A DNA stretch of 64,000 nt from Geobacillus thermocatenulatus (GTDB lineage Bacteria; Bacillota; Bacilli; Bacillales; Anoxybacillaceae): the NCBI RefSeq assembly GCF_002217655.1, contig NZ_NEWK01000002.1, positions 373,164 to 437,163 of the forward strand, written 5' to 3'. The stretch's first letter is position 1. Every line of letters starts with the position of its first letter. This document shows positions 1 through 7,558 of the stretch, piece by piece. The position numbers and the translations under genes are program-made. The notes under the pieces were generated by a model that ran no database searches, was not told the origin of the DNA, and worked only from the letters and a program-made list of their open reading frames with translations.

Positions 1-1178
1 ATCGCATAGCCGCCAAGGCGAACCGCGGTTTGGCGCAGCTCCTCGATCGCGGTCAACACTCCCTCTTCGCCGCCGTGCATATACGCCTGACAAAGCCCGT
101 GGCCCAATCCGCCATGCGCCTCGATGCGGACATGGCAACGGTCAGCAATTAAAACGCTTTCACGTAAGATGGAGAGTACATCCAAGTTGACAACCCCGAT
201 TTTCACTGCCGCTTCCACACCGTTTTCCGCCATCGCCAGACGCCCGTTTGGCGCCGCTGTATAAAACGTCCGCCAAAAGGCGGAAGCCTCCTCGCCGACT
301 AAAATAGACATTTCCACCGCTTTCGGCCGCAGTCGTTCCACCCAATGCTCTTGGTAATGGACGGCGTTTTCCACATCTTCAAACCCGATCACAAGCGTAT
401 AAACCGGTTGTCCCGTCAACCGCTCGGAAAGCGCCGGGTTAAGCAGTTCAAAGCAAACCGGCTCCATCATCGTATCAAGGAAGGAAACCGCAAATGAGCG
501 AATATCATGAACATCGCCGGTTGGAAACGACAATAAAACAACGCTTTCGTATTTCGGCAGCGGCCGGAGCTTGAGTGTGATCTCGCTCAACACGCCAAGC
601 GTTCCCATCGCCCCGATGAACAGTTTGTTCATATCATAGCCGGCGACGTTTTTCACGACTTTGCCGCCTGAACGGATGATCGTCCCATCTGGGTACACGA
701 TGCGCAGCCCGATGACGGAATCGCGCGCCGATCCGTAGCCGAGCCGCTTCGGGCCGCTGTCATTCGCCGCAATCACTCCGCCGATCGTCGCTTCCTCCGG
801 CCAAAACGGATCCAAGGCGACCTTTTGCCGATACGGGGCGAGCGCGCGCTGCAAATCGCCAAATTTCGTTCCTGCCTTAACGGTGACCGTCATATCAGCG
901 GCCGCATGTTCGACGATGCCGGTATACTGTTCAAGCGACAACAAGATGTCCGCCTGTTCCCGTTGCCCGCCAAACCCCCGTTTTGTGCCGCGTCCAGCGA
1001 TGACGACTTTTTTGTCATGGCGGTCGGCATAGCGGAGCACCGCAGCGATTTCTTCCTCTGTTCGTGGATAGACGGCCACCGCCCCATCATTGCCGAGGGG
1101 ATGGAACGATTCATTCCGTTTGATCTGTTCTGGATGCAAAAACGCCTGCAGCTCCTCAATCCATGTCAATGAAAGCAT
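1..1178 (-). CDS. glcE: Glycolate oxidase FAD-binding subunit (GlcE-like), 3' end off the window
   Basis: FAD-linked oxidase of the vanillyl-alcohol-oxidase fold, expected to work with GlcD and GlcF in oxidising glycolate to glyoxylate at the membrane. About 392 residues are visible. The FAD-binding part shows VVIAGRGTKRGFGG near residue 50, PEEATIGGVIAANDSGPKR near 130 and the GGKVVKNVAGYDMNKLFIG stretch near 175, all typical of GlcE/GlcD proteins. The start is an ATG at 1178 preceded by GAAGGAGGGCGCTC. A 17-bp palindrome lies just upstream. The neighbours upstream on the same strand are tartronate-semialdehyde reductase and hydroxypyruvate isomerase, which fits glyoxylate assimilation. GlcD cannot be excluded from the visible part, but the sequence resembles GlcE more. 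The C-terminus lies outside the window. Confidence 0.82.
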   Translation of the reverse strand, partial: MLSLTWIEELQAFLHPEQIKRNESFHPLGNDGAVAVYPRTEEEIAAVLRYADRHDKKVVIAGRGTKRGFGGQREQADILLSLEQYTGIVEHAAADMTVTVKAGTKFGDLQRALAPYRQKVALDPFWPEEATIGGVIAANDSGPKRLGYGSARDSVIGLRIVYPDGTIIRSGGKVVKNVAGYDMNKLFIGAMGTLGVLSEITLKLRPLPKYESVVLLSFPTGDVHDIRSFAVSFLDTMMEPVCFELLNPALSERLTGQPVYTLVIGFEDVENAVHYQEHWVERLRPKAVEMSILVGEEASAFWRTFYTAAPNGRLAMAENGVEAAVKIGVVNLDVLSILRESVLIADRCHVRIEAHGGLGHGLCQAYMHGGEEGVLTAIEELRQTAVRLGGYA

Positions 1179-1202
1179 GAGCGCCCTCCTTCGTTTCGTA
1201 AT

Positions 1203-1219
1203 AAGAAACATCGTTTCTT
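1203..1219. promoter_or_regulatory. 17-bp palindrome upstream of glcE, candidate operator
   Basis: AAGAAACATCGTTTCTT is a perfect inverted repeat with 7-bp arms and a 3-bp centre. It lies 25 bp upstream of the glcE start codon, where a repressor would block transcription. No regulator gene is present in the visible part of the cluster. That it is an operator is inference. Confidence 0.4.
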
Positions 1220-1270
1220 TTTATCTGCAAAAAAAGCGAACCGCTCGAACCGTTTTCTTTATCAGGCGGA

Positions 1271-1300
1271 GGATGTCCCAAAAGAATCAGGACACCTTTT
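1271..1300. terminator. Hairpin of the GTGTCC/GGACAC type between glcE and glxR
   Basis: GGATGTCC, a 9-base loop and GGACACC followed by TTTT on the plus strand. It sits about 120 bp after the end of the hyi-glxR pair and resembles the stronger hairpins at 3271-3302 and 13837-13869. The stem is imperfect and the T-run faces the plus strand, so its role as terminator for the minus-strand genes is uncertain. Confidence 0.35.
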
Positions 1301-1421
1301 CTGATCACCGTCATATATACAAGTGATTTAGCGCAAAACAACCTTTGGAGCCAACCCTCCCTGCTACTTCTATTAAACCATCGCTCCTCCATTTTTTCAA
1401 CGAATTTTTCGAATTTGACGA

Positions 1422-2327
1422 TCATTTTGTCCATTCTGTCTCTTTTACCACCACCCCGACCCGCTGTTCGAGCGGCTGGATGACCGCTGACATATCCAAA
1501 TCGGCAAAACCGGCGGCGATCGCTTCGGCAAACGCTTTTTCCGCCTGAACGCCAAGACGGTGGCCAAGGCCGATCTCGTCCATCAACTCGTTCGCCAGGC
1601 GCACGTCCTTATGCACATACTTCACCGCCCCGCCAGGAGTGAATCGACGCGGCAACACGAACTGCTCCATATGGCGGCGCAACATCCGGCTGTCTCCGTA
1701 GCTTTCTTTTAACAGCCGATACAGCTTCCCGGCATGAAGCCCATAAGCGACGCCAGCGACCATCGCTTCCGCCGCGGCGACGGAATGGACAGCGACTAAG
1801 TACTGGTTGATCACTTTCGCCGCGCTGCCGGCGCCGCTTTCCCCTAAATATTCGACCGTTTTTCCCAGCACACCGAGCAACGGGCGCACCTGCTCCCATG
1901 CTTCTTTCGCTCCGCCGACCATGATTGTCAGCGCCCCTTGCTCCGCCCCTTCCGGACCGCCGCTTACTGGCGCATCCAAATAGGCGACACCGCGCTCACC
2001 GGCGCGCCGGGCGACAAACCGGCTTGTTTTCGGGCCGACGGTCGTAAAATCAAGACAAATCGTCCCAGGCCGGGCCAAGCTGAGGACGCCGCCTTCACCT
2101 GTATACACCTCGATGACATCATCCGGCATCGATAAGCACGTGCAAATGATATCCGCCTCACCAGCCAGCTCTGCCACTGTCGCCGCCTGTCGGGCTCCAA
2201 GGTTGACAAGCGGAACCGCTTTTTCTGTCGTACGGTTGTACACCGTAACATTGAATCCCGCTTCAAGCAGCCGCTTCGCCATGCGCGAGCCCATCACGCC
2301 CAATCCAATAAAGCCGACGCGTGTCAT
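1422..2327 (-). CDS. glxR: 2-hydroxy-3-oxopropionate (tartronate semialdehyde) reductase
   Basis: NAD(P)-dependent beta-hydroxyacid dehydrogenase of 301 residues, the usual length. The N-terminal Rossmann motif GFIGLGVMGSRMAKRL (about 5-20), the substrate-binding DAPVSGGPEGAEQG (about 118-131) and the catalytic-lysine region GSAAKVINQYLVA (about 167-179) are all visible. Within the family, 3-hydroxyisobutyrate dehydrogenase is the main alternative. The neighbouring hydroxypyruvate isomerase and glycolate oxidase subunit favour tartronate semialdehyde reductase in glyoxylate assimilation. The ATG overlaps the stop of the upstream isomerase gene by 4 bp, so the two are translationally coupled. 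A ribosome binding site AAAGGGGGAGG precedes the start. Confidence 0.85.
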   Translation of the reverse strand: MTRVGFIGLGVMGSRMAKRLLEAGFNVTVYNRTTEKAVPLVNLGARQAATVAELAGEADIICTCLSMPDDVIEVYTGEGGVLSLARPGTICLDFTTVGPKTSRFVARRAGERGVAYLDAPVSGGPEGAEQGALTIMVGGAKEAWEQVRPLLGVLGKTVEYLGESGAGSAAKVINQYLVAVHSVAAAEAMVAGVAYGLHAGKLYRLLKESYGDSRMLRRHMEQFVLPRRFTPGGAVKYVHKDVRLANELMDEIGLGHRLGVQAEKAFAEAIAAGFADLDMSAVIQPLEQRVGVVVKETEWTK

Positions 2328-3124
2328 CGTCCGCCTCCCCCTTTCATTCCGCGGTATTCATCATACCAGACAAAACTTTCGCTGCTTTTCCCTGATGGAA
2401 TGTACTCAAGTCCAATCGCTCCATTGTAGCCGTGCTCTTGCAAAAATGCGAAAATCTCGCGATACGGAAGCGCTCCCGTCCCCGGCTCATGCCGCCCAGG
2501 GGCATCGGCAAATTGCACATGGTCAATCAATGGTTCATAGGCCGCAAACGTCGCTGTCACATCGCGCCCAAGCCGCGCCATATGGTAGATGTCGTATTGC
2601 ACTTTCACATTCGTCCGGCCGAGATCGCGGATGATCACCGCCGCTTCGTCAATATCGGTTAAAAAGTAGCCGGGCATATCGAACGAATTGATCGGTTCAA
2701 TCGTCAGCGTCAAACCGTGGACGCCGAGCGCAGCGGCCGCCTCATCCAAGCGGCGCATGTATATTTCTTTTGCCCGTTCCCGCGGCAAATCGGCCGGAAC
2801 CACTCCGGCCATGCAATGAAGACGCGGCGCGCCAAGCGTGAGCGCATAGCGCACCCCTTCCTCGAGCGCACGGCGGAAATCGTCATGACGGCCGGGAAGA
2901 ATCGCCAGTCCGCGCTCCCCCTTTTCCCAATCGCCGGCCGGCAAGTTGATCGAAACGAGCGACAGCCCGTATTCTTCAAGTTCAGCGGCAACCGCCTCAG
3001 GCGCCGCAGCGTACGGAAACTGGCACTCAACGAGCGAAAACCCGTGCTGCTTCGCCTTGGCAAACCGGGCGAGAAACGGCGCTTCCGTGAAAATCGTCGA
3101 GACATTGACGGCAAACTTCATCAT
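2324..3124 (-). CDS. hyi: Hydroxypyruvate isomerase (xylose-isomerase-like TIM barrel)
   Basis: A 266-residue sugar-phosphate-isomerase-type TIM barrel that would interconvert hydroxypyruvate and tartronate semialdehyde. MKFAVNVSTIF at the start, the TIEPINSFDMPGYFL segment with a metal-binding glutamate near residue 140, KVQYDIYHMARLGRD near 175 and GLEYIPSGKSSESF near the end are typical of Hyi. The ATG at 3124 is chosen because AAAGGGG lies 7 nt upstream; an in-frame GTG/ATG 45 bp further upstream has no such site. The next gene begins inside the stop codon. No glyoxylate carboligase gene is seen beside it. Confidence 0.85.
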   Translation of the reverse strand: MMKFAVNVSTIFTEAPFLARFAKAKQHGFSLVECQFPYAAAPEAVAAELEEYGLSLVSINLPAGDWEKGERGLAILPGRHDDFRRALEEGVRYALTLGAPRLHCMAGVVPADLPRERAKEIYMRRLDEAAAALGVHGLTLTIEPINSFDMPGYFLTDIDEAAVIIRDLGRTNVKVQYDIYHMARLGRDVTATFAAYEPLIDHVQFADAPGRHEPGTGALPYREIFAFLQEHGYNGAIGLEYIPSGKSSESFVWYDEYRGMKGGGGR

Positions 3125-3270
3125 GAGGCCCCTTTCTTCTCCATTTCTTTCTTTTATTCGCCCCACCATTTGCCGATTCCTGCCTCACCGCGTTTCACCT
3201 TTCATGCCGTAAAAAAACAGCCGCACCATTTTGACTTGCCGCTTTGATCCATGCCGCCGTCATGGAAAAA

Positions 3271-3302
3271 GAGGGTGTCCCAAAAGGATGGGGACGCCCT
3301 CT
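3271..3302. terminator. Bidirectional rho-independent terminator
   Basis: GAGGGTGTCCC, an 8-base loop and GGGGACGCCCTC form a strong near-perfect stem. It stands between hyi (whose 5' end is at 3124) and the IS-like relic at 3357-3575. It belongs to a set of GTGTCCC-type hairpins seen three times in the window. Confidence 0.6.
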
Positions 3303-3356
3303 TCCGTCTCCATATATGCGTGCTAACCGCTTCTTTAACACTATATGTTGTGCCTA

Positions 3357-3575
3357 TCGTGAACTACCCACCACCTACGCTTCGCTTAGAGGTGAGGGCT
3401 TCAAGCGACTTGTGTGTGTTCGCCGAACGGTAAGCCACACACAAGAACCCTTTACGCTTCCCTTCGTTCCGAAGGTGTCCGTTCTAGCCATATTCTATCA
3501 TACTCGTTGGCTAACGCCAACCGACATTCATCTCCCACTTTCACTTCGTTTCGAAGTGGGAGACTTCTTTCGGAA
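3357..3575 (+). mobile_element. Non-autonomous IS200/IS605-type relic with structured ends
   Basis: No transposase or TnpB frame is present. The segment begins with ATCGTGAACTACCCACC and a hairpin pairing CACCT with AGGTG followed by GAGGGCTTC. It then has a TGTGTGTG...CACACACA hairpin (3409-3442), a GTTGGC/GCCAAC hairpin (3507-3522), and ends with CTCCCACTT...AAGTGGGAG followed by ACTTCTTTCGG. Such subterminal hairpins are typical of IS200/IS605 ends and of the omega-RNA region of TnpB elements. The same order of hairpins occurs at 44490-44892. Exact borders cannot be set by eye. Flanked by the terminator at 3271-3302 and by a half-hairpin at 3592-3612. Confidence 0.55.
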
Positions 3576-3620
3576 AGATGTTAAAGACAGACGGCCTTTT
3601 GGGGCAGCCCTTTTTGGCGC

Positions 3621-4259
3621 TCAATCCTCATCGCTGGCGAAAAAACGCAAAATGTAGACAAACAAATTGATGAAATCAAGGTAAATATTGACGACAATCA
3701 TCGGGATATCCGCTTCCGTAAAGCCATAGCGGGCCAAACGGTTGATGTCGTAAATCGTAAAGCCAAGGAAAATCAAAATCCCCAAAGCAGCGATGCCCAT
3801 TTGCCCGACGCTTGAGAATGGGATGAACCATTGGATGATCAACAAGCCAAGGAGCGCAAACGCGCCAAGCATCAAAAACCCACCGAGGAACGAAAAATCT
3901 TCTTTCGTTCTCGCCGCGTAAATGGCAACGCCGGAAAACGATACAACGGCCAACGCAAACGCTTTGAACACGGCCGCCGCGCCAATGACGGACATGTAAT
4001 AGCCGATGAGCGGATAGAGCGTCGCCCCCGAGACAAACATAAACGCAAACATCAGCGGATAGCCGACCGCTTTTTTCACGCGGGCGAACATCATGACCAA
4101 CAGCAGCACAAGTTCAAGCGCGTAAAGGGGCAAATACAGGCCAGCCGGCACCCATTGCCCGGCATACAGCCCCGCCGTCGCAATGGCCAGCGCCGCTAAA
4201 AAGGAAACCGCCAACTTCGCCACTGGGCTATGCGGACGATAAACAGTCGAATGGTTCAT
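3621..4259 (-). CDS. yetJ: Bax inhibitor-1/YetJ family calcium-leak membrane protein
   Basis: A 212-residue protein with about seven hydrophobic segments from residue 12 to the C-terminus, the normal size of the TMBIM/BI-1 family. The B. subtilis homologue YetJ is a pH-sensitive calcium leak channel whose gate uses two aspartates. Matching acidic residues are visible in FTIYDINRLARYG (about 166-178) and NIYLDFINLFVYILRFFA near the C-terminus, and the protein ends with an acidic tail, DED. The start ATG is preceded by AAAGGAGGGGG. The gene stands alone. The IS-like relic lies just downstream of its stop, where a terminator would be expected. Confidence 0.88.
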   Translation of the reverse strand: MNHSTVYRPHSPVAKLAVSFLAALAIATAGLYAGQWVPAGLYLPLYALELVLLLVMMFARVKKAVGYPLMFAFMFVSGATLYPLIGYYMSVIGAAAVFKAFALAVVSFSGVAIYAARTKEDFSFLGGFLMLGAFALLGLLIIQWFIPFSSVGQMGIAALGILIFLGFTIYDINRLARYGFTEADIPMIVVNIYLDFINLFVYILRFFASDED

Positions 4260-4307
4260 GACAACCCCCTCCTTTTTCTTTCTAGTTTAGCATATATTTG
4301 TTTCTTG

Positions 4308-5462
4308 TCACAGCCCTTTCTTTTTGATTGACGCAGACGGCATGGACCGTCCACCATGATGGATGGTCCATCGTTCGATCCATTGAAACCAGCGGGCGGC
4401 AAACCATTTTTTCAGCACCGGTGGAACGACAAGCAAAATGAAAAAAATGCGGAACATTTGATAACTTGTCACAACAGCAAGATCGGCATGCGCCTCCCGC
4501 GCCAAAATCCCCATTTGATCCATGCCCCCCGGCGCCAAAGCGATGAACGCTGTCAAATACGGCACGCCATGCAAAACCGTTAAGACAAATGCGGAAGCCA
4601 TGGAAAACAAAATGAGCGCAAGGCCGGTGGCCATCGCGGCCAGCACCGCTCTTCCTTTTTCCGCGATGCGGGCCGGTTTCAGCATGACGCCTAGGTAAGC
4701 CCCCATCGCAATTTGCGCGATATCCAACAAAGGAGCAGGCAAAGGCGGCGCCGGCGCCCCGGCCATGACCAGAGCCGATGTTCCGATGATCGGGCCAAGC
4801 AAATAGGCAGTCGGCAGTTTGATGCGCCTTCCGATGATCGCGCTGGCAACCGTGACGATCACATACAGCCAAACAAGACCGACGCTCCAATGCGCCTCTT
4901 GTCTGCTTTCTGCGCCCGTCCCCGCCTCAGCGCCGCCGGAAAAGAACGGGCTTAAGGCGATGAGGGGGACGAGAAACACAACGCCCATCAGGCGCATGAC
5001 TTGAAAAAACGTGACAGTCGTTGCATCGACACCGTCGAGCTCTTCGCCCAACACAAGCATTTGCGACAATCCGCCGGGGATGCTGCCGGTGACGACCGAA
5101 CGGAGCGGAATCCTTGTCCATCTCGCGACAAGGCAAGAAACAAAGAAACTAAACAACAAAATCAACACCGTCGCCAGCAACATCACCGGCAATTGCCGGC
5201 CCATCTCCACAAGCGTTCCTACCGTCATCGATGCCCCTAGCGTGTAGCCGATCGGAATAAGCGCAGCGTTGCGAATGCCGGCCGGCCAATACAACGTTCC
5301 CTTCCAAAAACGGCCGACCAAAAGCAACGCGGCTGCTGGACCAAGCATCCAATGAAGCGGAATGCGGAACAAAGCGAAAATAAAGCCGCCGAGCGCCCCA
5401 ATCACCAGCGTCAACGCGATGCGCGCCATGTTGTTCCACTTCTCTTGTCTTTTCGAGACCAA
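4308..5462 (-). CDS. AbrB-family (duplicated AbrB_dup domain) membrane protein
   Basis: A protein of about 384 residues with some ten hydrophobic segments arranged as two similar halves. IPLHWMLGPAAALLLVGRF near the N-terminus and LPTAYLLGPIIGTSALVMAG near residue 235 are the repeated signature of the AbrB_dup family, often annotated as putative ammonia monooxygenase or transcription regulator by historical error. SIPGGLSQML and ALAPGGMDQMGILA are the matching loops of the two halves. The function is unknown; a transport role is plausible. The TTG at 5462 follows GGAAGAGAGAAGGTG; an ATG 33 bp downstream is an alternative start. Confidence 0.8.
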   Translation of the reverse strand: MVSKRQEKWNNMARIALTLVIGALGGFIFALFRIPLHWMLGPAAALLLVGRFWKGTLYWPAGIRNAALIPIGYTLGASMTVGTLVEMGRQLPVMLLATVLILLFSFFVSCLVARWTRIPLRSVVTGSIPGGLSQMLVLGEELDGVDATTVTFFQVMRLMGVVFLVPLIALSPFFSGGAEAGTGAESRQEAHWSVGLVWLYVIVTVASAIIGRRIKLPTAYLLGPIIGTSALVMAGAPAPPLPAPLLDIAQIAMGAYLGVMLKPARIAEKGRAVLAAMATGLALILFSMASAFVLTVLHGVPYLTAFIALAPGGMDQMGILAREAHADLAVVTSYQMFRIFFILLVVPPVLKKWFAARWFQWIERWTIHHGGRSMPSASIKKKGL

Positions 5463-5638
5463 GCGAACACCTTCTCTCTTCCTTTCGCAACGACTTTCAC
5501 CGAATCAACCATTCTCTGTTCTCTCCCTCATGCACATAGCGAAAGACTTCAGCCGTCCATCGTCCATACATCGTCAATACACACAGCGATGAAACCGTGC
5601 CAACAAGAAGAAAAAGATGGAAAAACAAAAAGGATCAT

Positions 5639-5647
5639 TGGTATAAT
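5639..5647 (+). promoter_or_regulatory. Extended -10 promoter of the GNAT gene
   Basis: TTGGTATAAT provides a TGn extended -10 with a perfect TATAAT hexamer, 35 bp upstream of the start codon at 5682. No good -35 hexamer is visible, as expected for an extended -10 promoter. Confidence 0.55.
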
Positions 5648-5681
5648 ATTGTCTGATTTATCAAAAATGGAGGAATTCGAA

Positions 5682-6170
5682 ATGGTTCATGAAATCCGTC
5701 TCTGTTTTTATCATTCCGACCATGACGCAACGCTGCGCTCGTTCGATCTGCCAAAAGAACAGCAACAATTCACCGCACTCCCCGCTGAGGCGCTCAACGC
5801 ATGCGCCAAGGAACAAGAAAGAAAGCCGATTGTCATCCTTCATCAAGAACGACCGGTCGGTTTTTTTGTTCTCCACACCGGCAAACAGATCCGACCGTTT
5901 ACCGACAATCCGCGGGCCGTGCTGCTTCGGTCGTTTTCCATCAATTATCGAGAACAAGGGAAAGGGTTCGCCAAGCAGGCGCTCGCTTTGCTGCCAGCCT
6001 TCGTCAACACCCATTTTTCCGATATCGACGAAATTGTGCTTGCTGTCAATGAACGAAACGTTGCAGCACAGCGATTGTACTTGACTGCCGGTTTTATCGA
6101 CAGCGGACGGCGGCGCGAAGGAAAAAAGGGGCGACAACTGTTGCTCTATTATCCTCTTCCTGCAACCTAG
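5682..6170 (+). CDS. GNAT family N-acetyltransferase
   Basis: A 162-residue acetyltransferase. LLRSFSINYREQGKGFAKQALALLP (about 87-111) is the acetyl-CoA pyrophosphate-binding motif A, and EIVLAVNERNVAAQRLYLTAGFI (about 121-143) is the motif B region typical of RimI-like GNATs. The substrate is unknown. The ATG at 5682 is chosen because GGAGG lies 8 nt upstream; an ATG 15 bp earlier is in frame but lacks a site. The stop codon TAG is the outer CTAG of the MITE-like element at 6167-6306, so the natural C-terminus may have been altered by that insertion. Confidence 0.8.
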   Translation: MVHEIRLCFYHSDHDATLRSFDLPKEQQQFTALPAEALNACAKEQERKPIVILHQERPVGFFVLHTGKQIRPFTDNPRAVLLRSFSINYREQGKGFAKQALALLPAFVNTHFSDIDEIVLAVNERNVAAQRLYLTAGFIDSGRRREGKKGRQLLLYYPLPAT

Positions 6171-6306
6171 GAGGCTGGTGAAAAACGACTGATTTCGCCG
6201 AACCGATTGTTTTCGGCCGAAAGAGAAGCGTTGATTTTGCAAGACTTCTCTATTTGAGAAAAAAGTCCATTTTCCAAGATTTTTCACTAAATCACCGGCC
6301 TTCTAG
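6167..6306. mobile_element. MITE-like element bounded by CTAG
   Basis: A 140-bp segment that starts CTAGGAGGCTGGTGAAAAA and ends with TTTTTCAC, five bases, then CACCGGCCTTCTAG. The ends are imperfect inverted repeats and both are bordered by CTAG, which could be a duplicated target. No open frame for a transposase lies inside. The left CTAG contains the stop codon of the GNAT gene. Confidence 0.5.
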
Positions 6307-6320
6307 GAACGATCAAACAA

Positions 6321-6355
6321 AAGCATTCCTCTTTGTTTTGCAGAGAGGAATGCTT
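6321..6355 (-). terminator. Terminator of cysK (probably bidirectional)
   Basis: AAGCATTCCTCT and AGAGGAATGCTT form a perfect 12-bp stem with an 11-base loop. On the minus strand it is followed by TTTGTTTG, 55 nt after the cysK stop. Confidence 0.75.
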
Positions 6356-6409
6356 CCCTTCCCAATGAAAGGCAAGAAATCCTCGCTTTTTTCGTCGATC
6401 GACGTCCGC

Positions 6410-7333
6410 TTAATCGGCGAATAAATCGGAGGACAAATACCGCTCGCCGGAATCGGGCGCCATGCAAAGGACGCGTGCGCCTTTCGGGAGCTGTTTTGCC
6501 ACTTTGATGGCGTAATAAGCGCTCGCCGCCGCTGAGGCGCCGACCAAAATGCCTTCCTTGGCCGCGAGCTGACGGGCCATCTGCTGGGCGTCTTCATCTT
6601 TAATCAAAAAAATGTCGTCGTAAATCGAGCGGTTTAAAATTTTCGGGATAAACCCCGGACCCGTGCCAGGAATTTTGTGCGGCCCCGGCTTCCCGCCCGA
6701 CAACACAGGCGAACCGTACGGTTCAACGACGTAAATGCGCAAATTTGGGATGCGCTTTTTCAGTTCCTCCCCTGTTCCAGTCACCGTCCCGCCGGTGCCG
6801 GCGGTGAGCACGAACGCATCGAGCCGCCCATCAAAAGCCTCGTAAATTTCCACCGCCGTCGTATGGCGATGTGCATCCGGATTGGCCGGATTTTCAAACT
6901 GCATCGGAATAAAACTGTCAGGGATTTCGCTAGCAAGCCGGTTTGCCTCATCGATCGCCCCTTGCATCCGCTTCTCCGCCGGCGTCAAATAGACTTCGGC
7001 TCCGTACGCCTTTAAAATTTTCACCCGCTCCACCGTCGCATTGTCGGGCATCGTAATGATGCAGCGATACCCCCTGGCAGCGCACACCATGGCCAGGCCG
7101 ATGCCAGTGTTGCCGGATGTCGGTTCGATGATCGTGCTGTTTCCAGGCGTAATTTTCCCTTCCGCCTCCGCACGGCGGATCATTTCCCAAGCGGGCCGAT
7201 CTTTGACGCTGCCGCCCGGATTGAACGATTCGAGCTTTATGTATACCTCTGCCCCGTTTGGATCAGGAAGGCGGCGCAACTTGACAATCGGCGTGCCGCC
7301 GATCAAATCTAAAATCGAGTCATACAATTTCAC
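6410..7333 (-). CDS. cysK: Cysteine synthase (O-acetylserine sulfhydrylase)
   Basis: PLP-dependent fold-type II enzyme of 307 residues making cysteine from O-acetylserine and sulfide. The PLP lysine is K44 in NPGGSVKDR, the substrate loop is PTSGNTGIG (about 71-79), the phosphate-binding loop is TAGTGGTVTGTG (about 174-185), and PGTGPGFIP and the late PDSGERYLS are typical of CysK. The start is taken as GTG at 7333, which gives the usual N-terminus KLYDSILDLIGGTP and has AAAGGTTGGGG upstream; the frame stays open further upstream but does not look coding. A promoter is visible at 7376-7405. No T-box or S-box leader was recognised. Confidence 0.9.
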   Translation of the reverse strand: MKLYDSILDLIGGTPIVKLRRLPDPNGAEVYIKLESFNPGGSVKDRPAWEMIRRAEAEGKITPGNSTIIEPTSGNTGIGLAMVCAARGYRCIITMPDNATVERVKILKAYGAEVYLTPAEKRMQGAIDEANRLASEIPDSFIPMQFENPANPDAHRHTTAVEIYEAFDGRLDAFVLTAGTGGTVTGTGEELKKRIPNLRIYVVEPYGSPVLSGGKPGPHKIPGTGPGFIPKILNRSIYDDIFLIKDEDAQQMARQLAAKEGILVGASAAASAYYAIKVAKQLPKGARVLCMAPDSGERYLSSDLFAD

Positions 7334-7375
7334 GATCGTCCCCAACCTTTTGCAAAATAGTTGTTCGTCCCATTC

Positions 7376-7405
7376 ATTATAAATGATTTTTCCTTTTTCA
7401 TTCAA
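7376..7405 (-). promoter_or_regulatory. cysK: Sigma-A promoter of cysK
   Basis: On the minus strand TTGAAT (7405-7400) and TATAAT (7381-7376) are separated by 18 bp. It lies 43 bp upstream of the GTG start. Confidence 0.6.
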
Positions 7406-7558
7406 ACAGTCTGTCCGGCCCGCAACACCAGGCGTTTTTGGATCGCTTTTCGCAAAAGGACGTTCATTTAAGCCGGATCGATTGCGATTTTTCCTCTGTT
7501 CTAGTCCGATATTCCCCCTTATAATAAAAAATAAACGATGGAAAGCGAGGTGGCTTTT

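Noticed and set aside
1938-2634. Long plus-strand frames opposite glxR and hyi
   Set aside because: They lie opposite well-supported genes, have arginine/histidine-rich composition and no ribosome binding sites. The same reasoning removed most antisense frames in the window.
7334-7537. T-box or S-box leader for cysK
   Set aside because: The leader is too short (about 40 bp from -10 to start) and no T-box sequence is visible.
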